A DNA stretch of 53,485 nucleotides from Erythrobacter sp. (lineage in GTDB: Bacteria; Pseudomonadota; Alphaproteobacteria; Sphingomonadales; Sphingomonadaceae), in assembly GCA_024642565.1 (NCBI GenBank), contig JAHEAV010000019.1, positions 1 through 53,485 on the forward strand, written 5' to 3'. This document shows positions 44,800 through 53,485 of the stretch, in pieces. The notes beneath the pieces were generated by a model. It ran no database searches and had not been told where the DNA came from. It worked only from the letters and a program-made list of their open reading frames with translations. Position 1 is the first letter of the stretch, and every line of letters starts with the position of its first letter. The translations under genes and the position numbers were made by a program.

Positions 44800-46724
44800 A
44801 CGTCCATCTCCGGGCTTGGCAATTGCGTTTCGTTTACTGGAACCTCTCCGCCTTCGTTGCCTTCAACCGTGTCGAAAAATGCTCCGATTGCCAGTTCCAG
44901 TTCGGCAATGGAAAATGGTTGTCCGCTGGTCTTGGTCAGCGGCTTCGCATCCACCAGGAACTGGTCGCGCAAGACAGTCTTGAACTGACCCGTGTTCATT
45001 TCAGGCACCAGCACATTGTCAAACCCGCGCAGCAACGGCCCAAGATTCTTGGGAAGTGGCCAGATATGACGAACATGGACATGGCTGACGTCCAGCCCCT
45101 TGCGCCGGGAATTGTCGACAGCGCGGCGGATCGGGCCAAACGTGCTGCCCCAGCCGACCACCACCAGCTTGCCGGAGGTTTCACCAAGTGCCACCTCCTG
45201 ATCCGGTACGCTGACACCCAGCACCTTGTTGATGCGGGCGTCGGTCATCGCCTGATGGTTGTCCGGTGCATAATCGATATGCCCGGTATCGACCTGCTTT
45301 TCGATCCCGCCGATCCGGTGCATCAGACCCGCCGTGCCGGGCTTGATCCATGGGCGTGCCCCTTTGGCATCACGCTTATAAGGTAGCAGAGTGTCGCCCG
45401 CGTTTTTTTCTTCGAGGAATTTGGCAGGGAACGACGCGAAGTCCGCCGGATCGGGCACTTTCCATGGTTCCGCCGCATTGGCGATATAGCCATCGGTCAG
45501 CAGCATCACCGGAGTCATATACTGGACGGCAATCCGGCAAGCTTCGACCGCACATTCGAAGGCGTCACCGGGGCTATTACACGACACAACCGGCATGGGC
45601 GCATCACCGTTGCGCCCATAGACGGCCTGATAGAGATCGCTTTGCTCGGTCTTGGTCGGCAAGCCGGTGCTGGGTCCGCCGCGCTGACTGTTGACGATCA
45701 CCAGCGGCAATTCCGTCATGATTGCCAGACCCATCGCCTCGGTCTTGAGCGCAATGCCCGGACCGGATGAGCTGGTAACACCCAGCTGGCCTGCATAACT
45801 CGCACCGATAGCTGCGCAGATCGCGGCAATCTCGTCCTCGGCCTGAAAAGTGGTGACGCCGAATTCCTTCAGGCGCGCCAGATGGTGCAGAATCGCACTG
45901 GCTGGCGTGATCGGATACCCACCAAAAAACATCGGCAATTCGGCCAGTTGTGCACCAGCCACAAGGCCAAGCGAAATCGCTTCGGCGCCCGTTATCGTGC
46001 GATAAAGCCCCGGCGTGCTTTCCACTGGCGGCACATGCAATTGCTTGAGCGGACCGGAAAGTTCTGCTGTTTCGCCATAGGCATGGCCGGCATTCAGGGC
46101 CGCAATATTGGCATCGGCAATATCGGGCTTGGTCTTGAATTTGGCCTTCAACCAATCTTCGATTGGCTGGCGTGAACGGTCGAACATCCACAGCGCCAGG
46201 CCCAACGTCCACATATTCTTGGACCGCAGCGCATCCTTGTTGCCCAGGCCGAAAGGCTTGACCGCTTCAATTGTCAAAGCCGAGATATCAAAGGCCAGTA
46301 CGTCCCACTTGGCCAGGCTGCCATCGTCAAGCGGGCTGACATCATATTTCGCCTTGTCGAGGTTCCGCTTGGAAAATTCGCCTGTATCGATGATCACAAG
46401 CCCGCCCGGCTTCAGCGCCGGCAGATTCACCTTCAATGCGGCGGGGTTCATCGCCACCAGCACATCCGGCGCATCACCTGCGGTATTGATCTCTCGGCTG
46501 CCGAAATTGATCTGGAACGCCGACACGCCGAACAATGTGCCTTGTGGTGCACGAATTTCCGCCGGGAAATCCGGGAATGTCGCCAAATCATTGCCTGCCA
46601 ACGCGGTGGACAGGGTAAACTGTCCGCCGGTTAACTGCATTCCGTCGCCACTGTCCCCGGCAAAACGGACTACAACGGCTTCCGGTGTTTCGGAGTTGAG
46701 TATCTCAGCGGCCAAGCTAGCCAT
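44796..46724 (-). CDS. korA: 2-oxoglutarate:ferredoxin oxidoreductase subunit alpha (gamma-alpha fusion)
   Basis: A 642 aa protein with an N-terminal gamma domain (residues 15-200, VVRFAGDSGDGMQLTGGQ and ALKPGGLVIIDTG) fused to the alpha (pyrimidine-binding-like) domain (residues 235-600, FFGGYPITPASAILH, FQAEDEIAAICAAIGAS, TSSSGPGIALKTEAMG). This two-subunit layout is the typical aerobic-bacterium KorAB, more oxygen-tolerant than the four-subunit enzymes of anaerobes. AAGGAA precedes ATG 46724, and a hairpin sits just upstream of that site. No ferredoxin gene is adjacent. Confidence 0.92.
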   Translation of the reverse strand: MASLAAEILNSETPEAVVVRFAGDSGDGMQLTGGQFTLSTALAGNDLATFPDFPAEIRAPQGTLFGVSAFQINFGSREINTAGDAPDVLVAMNPAALKVNLPALKPGGLVIIDTGEFSKRNLDKAKYDVSPLDDGSLAKWDVLAFDISALTIEAVKPFGLGNKDALRSKNMWTLGLALWMFDRSRQPIEDWLKAKFKTKPDIADANIAALNAGHAYGETAELSGPLKQLHVPPVESTPGLYRTITGAEAISLGLVAGAQLAELPMFFGGYPITPASAILHHLARLKEFGVTTFQAEDEIAAICAAIGASYAGQLGVTSSSGPGIALKTEAMGLAIMTELPLVIVNSQRGGPSTGLPTKTEQSDLYQAVYGRNGDAPMPVVSCNSPGDAFECAVEACRIAVQYMTPVMLLTDGYIANAAEPWKVPDPADFASFPAKFLEEKNAGDTLLPYKRDAKGARPWIKPGTAGLMHRIGGIEKQVDTGHIDYAPDNHQAMTDARINKVLGVSVPDQEVALGETSGKLVVVGWGSTFGPIRRAVDNSRRKGLDVSHVHVRHIWPLPKNLGPLLRGFDNVLVPEMNTGQFKTVLRDQFLVDAKPLTKTSGQPFSIAELELAIGAFFDTVEGNEGGEVPVNETQLPSPEMDV

Positions 46725-46740
46725 GAAAATTCCTTATCGT

Positions 46741-46762
46741 GCACCGATTTCCCGGTGCTTTT
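46741..46762 (+). terminator. Terminator-like hairpin in the korA leader, plus-strand sense
   Basis: GCACCG-ATTTCC-CGGTGC is a 6-bp stem followed by TTTTCTT on the plus strand, a terminator-like arrangement that runs opposite to korA. On the minus strand it lies 16 nt before the korA ATG. It could stop antisense transcription into korA or act in the korA leader. There is no plus-strand gene ending here. Confidence 0.4.
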
Positions 46763-46898
46763 CTTCCTGAGGCTGGCACCTATGCACCCGAAACCTCTCC
46801 CGCAATGAAGTTTTTCTCCGTCGCGCACAAAAAGTCGAGTGAAATAGCACACAGCTGCAGCTAGGCAGGTTTGGAAATAGCGAAAATCAGGATCACCA

Positions 46899-47849
46899 AT
46901 GGCCAATTCCGAACATTTCGTCCGTCCCGATGTACGGGCATTTATGGACGCATTAGCCGCCATGGGTGGCCCAACAATCGACACCATGACCCTCGATGAA
47001 GCACGGGCAGGCTATATGGCATTGCACGCCATTGGCGACCGCCCGGCCCGCGAATTGGCAGTGATCCGTGACCTTTGCTGCCCCGGTCCGGCAGGCGATA
47101 TCCCACTGCGCCTTTATGACGCACGCGAATCCCGCGATGCGGGGCCAGTGATTGTCTTTTTCCATGGCGGCGGCTTCGTGATTGGCGATCTCGATACGCA
47201 CCATAATTTGTGTACCGAAATTGCCGCGCAGATGGATTTGCCCGTCGTGGCAGTCGATTACCGACTCGCACCGGAGCACAAATTTCCTGCGGCGGTTGAC
47301 GATTGCGAAGCGGCCGCGCGCTGGGTCGCGACAAGCCCTGCTGCCTTGGGGCGACCGGCAACGGGCTTGGTCTTTTTCGGAGATAGCGCTGGCGGAAATG
47401 CCACGATCGTGACCAGCCAGGCACTGACCGCAACGCCCGCAGAATGCCCGGTTGTGCTGCAAGTGCCGGTGTTTCCATTAGCTAAGGACGCAATGCAATG
47501 CGCCAGCCTCGACATGTTTGCAGAAGGTTATGGTCTGACCAAACTGGCAATTGAATTTTTTGATGCCCAATATGATCCGGACCGCACCGATGCCCGTGCC
47601 TTCCCGAACTTGGGTGATCATGCGGGGACCCCGGCAAGTATCGTGGTTACGGCCAGCCTCGATCCTATCCGCGATTCGGGCCGCGCCTATGCCGCGCAGC
47701 TGGTTGCCGCCGGTATCGACTGCGTCTTCATTGAAATGCAGGGTACCACACATAGCTTCACCAACTTGCGTCAGGGAATGCCCAGCGCGCAAACGGATCT
47801 GGAACGGATCTTTGCCGCGATGAAGATGGTGCTGGAGACCCCGAAATGA
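46899..47849 (+). CDS. Alpha/beta-hydrolase, HSL-type esterase
   Basis: A carboxylesterase/lipase of 316 aa of the hormone-sensitive-lipase family. The oxyanion motif is FHGGGFVIGDLDTH (about residue 85), the nucleophile Ser is in FFGDSAGGNA, the acid is in SLDPIRDSG, and the His in GTTHSFTN. There is no signal peptide. It starts with a weak upstream site at ATG 46899 (MANSEHFVRPDV). Its stop overlaps the rppH start as ATGA, so the two are coupled, though no functional link is known. Confidence 0.92.
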   Translation: MANSEHFVRPDVRAFMDALAAMGGPTIDTMTLDEARAGYMALHAIGDRPARELAVIRDLCCPGPAGDIPLRLYDARESRDAGPVIVFFHGGGFVIGDLDTHHNLCTEIAAQMDLPVVAVDYRLAPEHKFPAAVDDCEAAARWVATSPAALGRPATGLVFFGDSAGGNATIVTSQALTATPAECPVVLQVPVFPLAKDAMQCASLDMFAEGYGLTKLAIEFFDAQYDPDRTDARAFPNLGDHAGTPASIVVTASLDPIRDSGRAYAAQLVAAGIDCVFIEMQGTTHSFTNLRQGMPSAQTDLERIFAAMKMVLETPK

Positions 47850-48334
47850 AAATGGATGAATACCGCCCCTGTGTCGGCGTCATGCTGGTCAATGCCGACG
47901 GCAAGGTATTCGTCGGCAAACGCATCGATGCCCGCGAGACGATGGGCACGGACACCATCTGGTGGCAAATGCCGCAAGGCGGGGTGGATTCAGGCGAGGA
48001 TCTGGAAGCTGCCGCATGGCGCGAATTGCACGAGGAAACCGGCGTTACCCCTGCCCATGCAACGATCCTGAAGAAAATGGACGATGATATCGCCTATGAT
48101 TTACCCGATGAATTGATCGGCAAATTATGGGGCGGCCGATATCGCGGCCAAATGCAAACCTGGTTCCTGCTGCGCTTCACCGGTCAGGATAGCGACATCA
48201 ATCTCAACGCCCATGATCCGGCGGAATTTTCCGAATGGAAATGGGCATCCCCGGAAAGTCTGCCCGACATGATCGTGCCGTTCAAGAAGCGCGTTTATCG
48301 CACCGTGCTGGAGGCATTTCGGCAGCTGGTCTGA
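47846..48334 (+). CDS. rppH: RNA pyrophosphohydrolase
   Basis: A Nudix protein of 162 aa. The Nudix box is GGVDSGEDLEAAAWRELHEETGV (cut at either side here; core residues Glu-Glu in RELHEE), inside the RppH context WWQMPQGG and WFLLRFTG. It removes pyrophosphate from the 5' end of mRNA to start decay, or may act on dinucleoside polyphosphates. It begins MKMDEYRPCVGVML. It overlaps the esterase gene by 4 nt and converges on the TPR gene with a 19-nt gap. Confidence 0.93.
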   Translation: MKMDEYRPCVGVMLVNADGKVFVGKRIDARETMGTDTIWWQMPQGGVDSGEDLEAAAWRELHEETGVTPAHATILKKMDDDIAYDLPDELIGKLWGGRYRGQMQTWFLLRFTGQDSDINLNAHDPAEFSEWKWASPESLPDMIVPFKKRVYRTVLEAFRQLV

Positions 48335-48353
48335 GGGACCCGATCAATCGCGA

Positions 48354-48857
48354 TCAATTCTGGGAAACAACGGAATCGGGCATTACCGCTTCGGCAGTGA
48401 GTACCCGTGGCTGGGGGGCTTGCATAATCGCCAAGGCGAGGGTCTTGGTCGCAGCGCAGTCGGCACCGCACATTGATTTAAGCTGCACCAGGTTACGGCG
48501 CGCTTTTTCCACCGCGCCTTTTTCCACCATTGCGAGGCCTTCGCCGGAAATCGCCGCAAGATTGCCGGGGTCCCGCTCCAGCGCTTCGCGGTAATAACCG
48601 ATCGCTTTGCCTTGCAGCCCTTCGCGGCGCGATGCTTCACCCAATTCGATCAAAACGGCACTGGAAGCAGGTTCAACCGCCAGAGCAGCTTCAAAGGCAT
48701 CGATGGCTTTTTGCGATTCGCCCTGGGCAAGGGCAGCTTTGCCTTCCGCAAGCAGCATCGCAGCGCGGGGGCTGAGCTTGGGTTCGGCGCTGAAGCTGAC
48801 GCTCGATGTCACCGCAACCAGTAACGACAAGGCAACTGCAGCAGGAGCAAAACGCAT
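48354..48857 (-). CDS. Periplasmic TPR-repeat protein
   Basis: A protein of 167 aa with a signal peptide (MRFAPAAVALSLLVAVTSSVSFSAEP). The rest is helical with TPR-type repeats: AMLLAEGKAALAQGESQKAI, AVLIELGEASRREGLQGKAI and NLAAISGEGLAMVEKGAVEKA. Near the end, a SMCGADCAATKTL segment has two Cys. I start it at ATG 48857, preceded by GGAG at 7 nt; the open frame to 48923 overlaps rsmB. A scaffolding role is likely, but the partner is unknown. Confidence 0.8.
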   Translation of the reverse strand: MRFAPAAVALSLLVAVTSSVSFSAEPKLSPRAAMLLAEGKAALAQGESQKAIDAFEAALAVEPASSAVLIELGEASRREGLQGKAIGYYREALERDPGNLAAISGEGLAMVEKGAVEKARRNLVQLKSMCGADCAATKTLALAIMQAPQPRVLTAEAVMPDSVVSQN

Positions 48858-48916
48858 GAGAAACTCCATCGAGATGGGCCAGAAAGGGCGAGCAGGACCT
48901 GCCATAGCCCCGCTGG

Positions 48917-50128
48917 CTAGCACGGAGAAGCGAGACTCGCGATGAAAAATCCGTCTGTGCCGTCATGAAACGGTGTCAGCCGCGTACCATGCCCACGAAT
49001 ACGTCCGATCGGAAGGTCGAGGGGGATCGGTTCCCAACCGGGATGTGTGGCTAGAAAGGACTGTATCCGCCCGCGTCCTTCTTCATCGAGCAGCGAGCAG
49101 GTGACATAGGTAATGCGGCCGCCAGGCCGAACCAGTTTTGCCGCAATATCCAGCAAGCGTGATTGAATGTCGGCAAATCGCGCCAATTGCTTGTCATCCA
49201 GGCGCCAGCGCGCTTCCGGATTGCGGCGCCACGTGCCGGTGCCCGAACAGGGCGCATCGATCAGAACCGCATCCACGCCGGTGTGATCGTCCGCGCCCAC
49301 ATCGGACAGGGCCGGCCAGCTACGGATCATTTCCAGTTCCTTGCCGGGATTGAGCAGCAGGGTTTCGACAATTCCGGCCCCCGCCCCCTCGGCACGGGGC
49401 CGCAAGCGCGACAAGCGCCCACGATCGGTGTCCGTAGCGAGCAACCGGCCCTTGTTTTCCATCATGGCTGCCAGCGCGAGAGTTTTGCCCCCTGCCCCGG
49501 CGCAAAGATCAATGATGGTTTCGCCCGGTTTGGCCCCGACCGCGTGGCAGGCCCACTGGCTGCCGTGGTCCTGCACTTCGATCAAGCCGGACTTGAAGGC
49601 ATCCCATTGTTCAACCTGCGTACCCGCGCTGAAGCGCAGAGCGTCTGGCGCCGCCAACAGTTCCCCTGCCACCGGCAGTTCCAGCATGGTCCGATCTGCC
49701 TTCAGTGAATTGATCCGCAAATCCAGAGGCGCGCGGCCCAGCATGGCTTCGGCTTCATCGCCCCAAATGTCGGACTTGCTCAAGCGTGTGACCAGCCAAT
49801 CCGGCGCAATTCCGCCCTCACCAACCGGTTCATCCGGTTCGACCGGCATGGGGCCATGCCCTTCACCGTCGAATAGCGGCAGAATTTGCGGATCGACCTG
49901 GCCCAGCCGCAACATTGCCGCCCGCCCGCTTTCCGGGACCGGACCACAGGCACGAATTGCGGCATAGACCAGCTCGCGAACTGCGCGCCGATCTTTGCTG
50001 CCCGCGTAGCGACGTTCACGGAAATAGTCAGCGATCAACCGGTCGGCCGGCGCGCCATTGTTCCGCGCCGCCCCTATGATTGCATCGAGAAGGTCAATCG
50101 CGGCTTGTACGCGGGCAGAGGGCGTCAC
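48917..50128 (-). CDS. rsmB: 16S rRNA (cytosine(967)-C5)-methyltransferase
   Basis: An NSUN-family m5C methyltransferase of 403 aa. The SAM motif is IDLCAGAGGKTLALAAMM, and the catalytic Cys pair lies in DAPCSGTGTW and YVTCSLLDEEG. The N-terminal NusB-like helical region (RVQAAIDLLDAI) is present. The start is GTG 50128 with GGAG 6 nt upstream. It follows guaB by 37 nt and is probably co-transcribed. RsmB is the best match, but another NSUN protein (for example RsmF) cannot be fully excluded. Confidence 0.88.
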   Translation of the reverse strand: MTPSARVQAAIDLLDAIIGAARNNGAPADRLIADYFRERRYAGSKDRRAVRELVYAAIRACGPVPESGRAAMLRLGQVDPQILPLFDGEGHGPMPVEPDEPVGEGGIAPDWLVTRLSKSDIWGDEAEAMLGRAPLDLRINSLKADRTMLELPVAGELLAAPDALRFSAGTQVEQWDAFKSGLIEVQDHGSQWACHAVGAKPGETIIDLCAGAGGKTLALAAMMENKGRLLATDTDRGRLSRLRPRAEGAGAGIVETLLLNPGKELEMIRSWPALSDVGADDHTGVDAVLIDAPCSGTGTWRRNPEARWRLDDKQLARFADIQSRLLDIAAKLVRPGGRITYVTCSLLDEEGRGRIQSFLATHPGWEPIPLDLPIGRIRGHGTRLTPFHDGTDGFFIASLASPC

Positions 50129-50165
50129 TTAATTCTCCAAATAATCCGTTCGTGTTCCCGCCTTG

Positions 50166-51737
<1,572 letters not shown>

Positions 51738-53288
51738 TTAATCGCCAACGGGGGCTGTCGGACCGGGCCAACTTGCAATGCTGGAAAAATGCCGAAGCAG
51801 TGCAAGGTGGAGCAACAGGTCCTGGGCCGCCCCTCCCAATTCGATGCCCTCGATCTGATCGGACGGCCGGTGGTAGCGATCACGCGTATAGCGATCCAGG
51901 GCAGCCTGATCGGCGTAGGCGCTTGATACCATCAGTGTCGGAACGTCTCTCTGCAGCAGAACCCAACCATCCTGCCGGCGCAGAAATTCCTGCGCTGCGG
52001 TTTCTTCACCAAGGGTTCGGCCCTGGTGCCGAACCACTTGCTTGACCGCTTCATCAAGCGGGGTCAGTCCTTCGCCCACAATGGCGACCGGTGCGCCGCG
52101 TTTGGCCACCGCTATGGAATCGACGTTAAAGGCCGCCACGATGGTGGATAGCGGAACGGGCGGATCGGCAACAAATGCCTGCGCGCCCAGCAAGCCCCAT
52201 TCTTCCCCGGTTGTGGCAACAAAGTAAATATCGCGATCAGGCTTCGGACCTGCTCCCAATCGCCGTGCCAGTTCGATCAGCACGGCCAGTCCGCTGGCAT
52301 TGTCGACAGCACCGTTGCAGATACGGTCGGCTGCGCCCGCTGGCGCACAAATACCGAAATGGTCCCAATGGGCCATCACCAGTACAGCACCGGCATCCGG
52401 CCTGGCCCCCGGTAGGCGCGCGACAAGATTATGCGTCTCGATCTTCCCCGATGTCGCCGTCGCTTCAATGGACACCTTACTATCAAGCGTCACGGGCAGG
52501 AATCCGTCTGAATCGGCGGAACGGCGCCAGTTGGCCAAGGTTGCCCCGCCAAACAGTTCTTCCGCTGCGGCCGGAGACATGAACCCGTCAAGCAGGCTGC
52601 CGCCATTGTCATCTGCCAGTCGGTAAGATCCCGCGCTGCGCCGCCCGGCAAGCGCCGCCAGTTCCGCATCGTCCTGCACGATGGCCAGCACCGCACTTGC
52701 CCCTTTGGCCAGCAAATCATCGCGCTGTTCGAATTGTGCAGGATGATCCCAAAGCATGATTGCGACCCTGCCCGTCAGTTCCGAACTTTCCAGAGGCTCC
52801 GATTGCTTGCCAACGAATACCATTGGTGCCTGATCAAGCAGGGCGCGCAGACCCGACGAATAGGCGATCACCGATCCTTGGGGTACGGCAATCTTTTTGC
52901 CCCGGCGGTAAAACACAACCGAACTTGCCCCGGGCTTGCTGACCGACAAACTCACTGAGGAAAGCCAGGGGCTCGCCGGGTTGTTGGTCCCTGGCTCCAA
53001 TCCGGCAACTTGCCATTGGCGGGTGAGGTAGGTGAGTGTCTTGATCTCACCTTCGGTACCGGGCTGGCGGCCACCAAAATCATCGCTGGCGAGCACGGCA
53101 ATATGGCCGGAAAGCTCGGCTTCGATGGTGGGTAGCGTGTTGGACAGGGAAATTGTTTTCGGAGGTACAGTCGAACAGGCGTTTAATCCGGCGGCCAGTG
53201 CAAGGCCGGCGAAGAACGCACGACCGCGCGCCGGAAATTTCCCGCGCGTCTTTCCTTGTGTCTCTAAAACCCAGCCAAGCTGGCCCAA
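51738..53288 (-). CDS. M28-family metallopeptidase lipoprotein
   Basis: A zinc peptidase of 516 aa. It has a lipoprotein signal (FFAGLALAAGLNAC, Cys38), an inserted PA-like domain (about 120-250) and the M28 catalytic core with AHWDHFGICAP (His-Asp zinc ligands), NGAVDNASGLAVLIELA, FVATTGEEWGLLGAQAF (Glu) and a late YHRPSDQIEG (His). It should sit in the outer or inner membrane, facing the periplasm, and cleave aminoterminal residues of peptides. The only start in frame is TTG 53288; its ribosome-binding site is weak, so the true N terminus is uncertain. Confidence 0.88.
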   Translation of the reverse strand: MGQLGWVLETQGKTRGKFPARGRAFFAGLALAAGLNACSTVPPKTISLSNTLPTIEAELSGHIAVLASDDFGGRQPGTEGEIKTLTYLTRQWQVAGLEPGTNNPASPWLSSVSLSVSKPGASSVVFYRRGKKIAVPQGSVIAYSSGLRALLDQAPMVFVGKQSEPLESSELTGRVAIMLWDHPAQFEQRDDLLAKGASAVLAIVQDDAELAALAGRRSAGSYRLADDNGGSLLDGFMSPAAAEELFGGATLANWRRSADSDGFLPVTLDSKVSIEATATSGKIETHNLVARLPGARPDAGAVLVMAHWDHFGICAPAGAADRICNGAVDNASGLAVLIELARRLGAGPKPDRDIYFVATTGEEWGLLGAQAFVADPPVPLSTIVAAFNVDSIAVAKRGAPVAIVGEGLTPLDEAVKQVVRHQGRTLGEETAAQEFLRRQDGWVLLQRDVPTLMVSSAYADQAALDRYTRDRYHRPSDQIEGIELGGAAQDLLLHLALLRHFSSIASWPGPTAPVGD

Positions 53289-53327
53289 TTCCCGAATGCC
53301 CCCGTGTTCACGCCTTGAATAGCATAA

Positions 53328-53485
53328 TCATTCAGCGGTCCAACCGCCATCGATACTCCAATTAGCACCGGTCACATTGCCCGCTTCGTCACGGCACAGG
53401 AACGCGGCCAGCGCGCCCACTTCAGCGGGCTGGACGAATTTCTTGGTCGGCTGCTTTGCCAGCAACACATCATTGATCACTTGAT
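53328..53485 (-). CDS. 3-Hydroxybutyrate dehydrogenase-like SDR (C-terminal fragment)
   Basis: Only the last 51 codons are present; the gene runs off the right edge. The fragment reads QVINDVLLAKQPTKKFVQP and ends TGANWSIDGGWTAE, the C terminus of an SDR enzyme. QPTKKFV and the ending match D-3-hydroxybutyrate dehydrogenases, which interconvert 3-hydroxybutyrate and acetoacetate. The stop codon is TGA at 53330-53328. The M28 peptidase gene follows on the same strand, 39 nt away. Confidence 0.75.
   Translation of the reverse strand, partial: QVINDVLLAKQPTKKFVQPAEVGALAAFLCRDEAGNVTGANWSIDGGWTAE

Noticed and set aside
46853-46862. Palindrome AGCTGCAGCT between korA and the esterase gene
   Set aside because: A single 10-nt palindrome in a GC-rich gap is likely to arise by chance; nothing repeats it nearby.

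Overview
The window looks like chromosomal DNA of an alphaproteobacterium of the order Sphingomonadales, most likely Erythrobacteraceae. This is inferred from the overall character of the proteins (PurF, GuaB, DnaE, LolCDE, the exosortase-A polysaccharide locus, a ketoglutarate:ferredoxin oxidoreductase) and a moderately GC-rich, tightly packed layout. It cannot be fixed to a species by eye. Almost every base is coding. Many neighbours overlap by 4 nt (ATGA or GTGA), so translational coupling is the rule. I see no rRNA, tRNA, insertion sequence, prophage or CRISPR array, and no gap over 300 nt without a gene.

Region 1 (1-13867) is most of an exosortase A (XrtA/PEP-CTERM) exopolysaccharide locus. 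A minus-strand operon runs from the lipoprotein export porin (8054) through the chain-length protein, tyrosine autokinase, outer-membrane beta-barrel protein, ExeA-like ATPase, polysaccharide deacetylase and FemAB-like protein into a glycosyltransferase cut by the left edge. Beside it lies a small carrier-protein module of unknown product: a PLP decarboxylase and an AMP-forming ligase on the minus strand, and divergently a FemAB/GNAT-like transferase, an acyl carrier protein and two alpha/beta-hydrolase-like proteins. The XrtA protease and its PEP-CTERM substrates are not in the window.

Region 2 (13864-28809) is housekeeping and metabolism: an Fe-S 23S-rRNA-type methyltransferase, NAD(P)HX repair enzyme, small lipoprotein and ilvD (one probable operon); ETF-ubiquinone oxidoreductase, ispE and an N-formylglutamate-amidohydrolase-like protein (second operon); divergently, a degenerate uracil-DNA-glycosylase-like protein, a lytic transglycosylase, moaB and a PA0069-type radical SAM protein; then an acyl-CoA ligase, DUF1330 protein and acetyltransferase operon.

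Region 3 (28874-38750) holds dnaE (with a promoter so close to its start codon that the mRNA may be leaderless), a small membrane protein, a DUF1579-like secreted protein with glutathione peroxidase, the lolC/E-lolD lipoprotein export genes, purF overlapping an SDR gene, and a PilZ protein.

Region 4 (38756-53485) has a beta-lactamase-fold serine hydrolase, cyclopropane-fatty-acid synthase next to a DNA photolyase, a YdjM-like membrane hydrolase, 2-oxoglutarate:ferredoxin oxidoreductase (korA/korB), an HSL-type esterase overlapping rppH, a TPR protein, rsmB, guaB, an M28 lipoprotein peptidase, and the 3' end of a 3-hydroxybutyrate-dehydrogenase-like SDR gene at the right edge.
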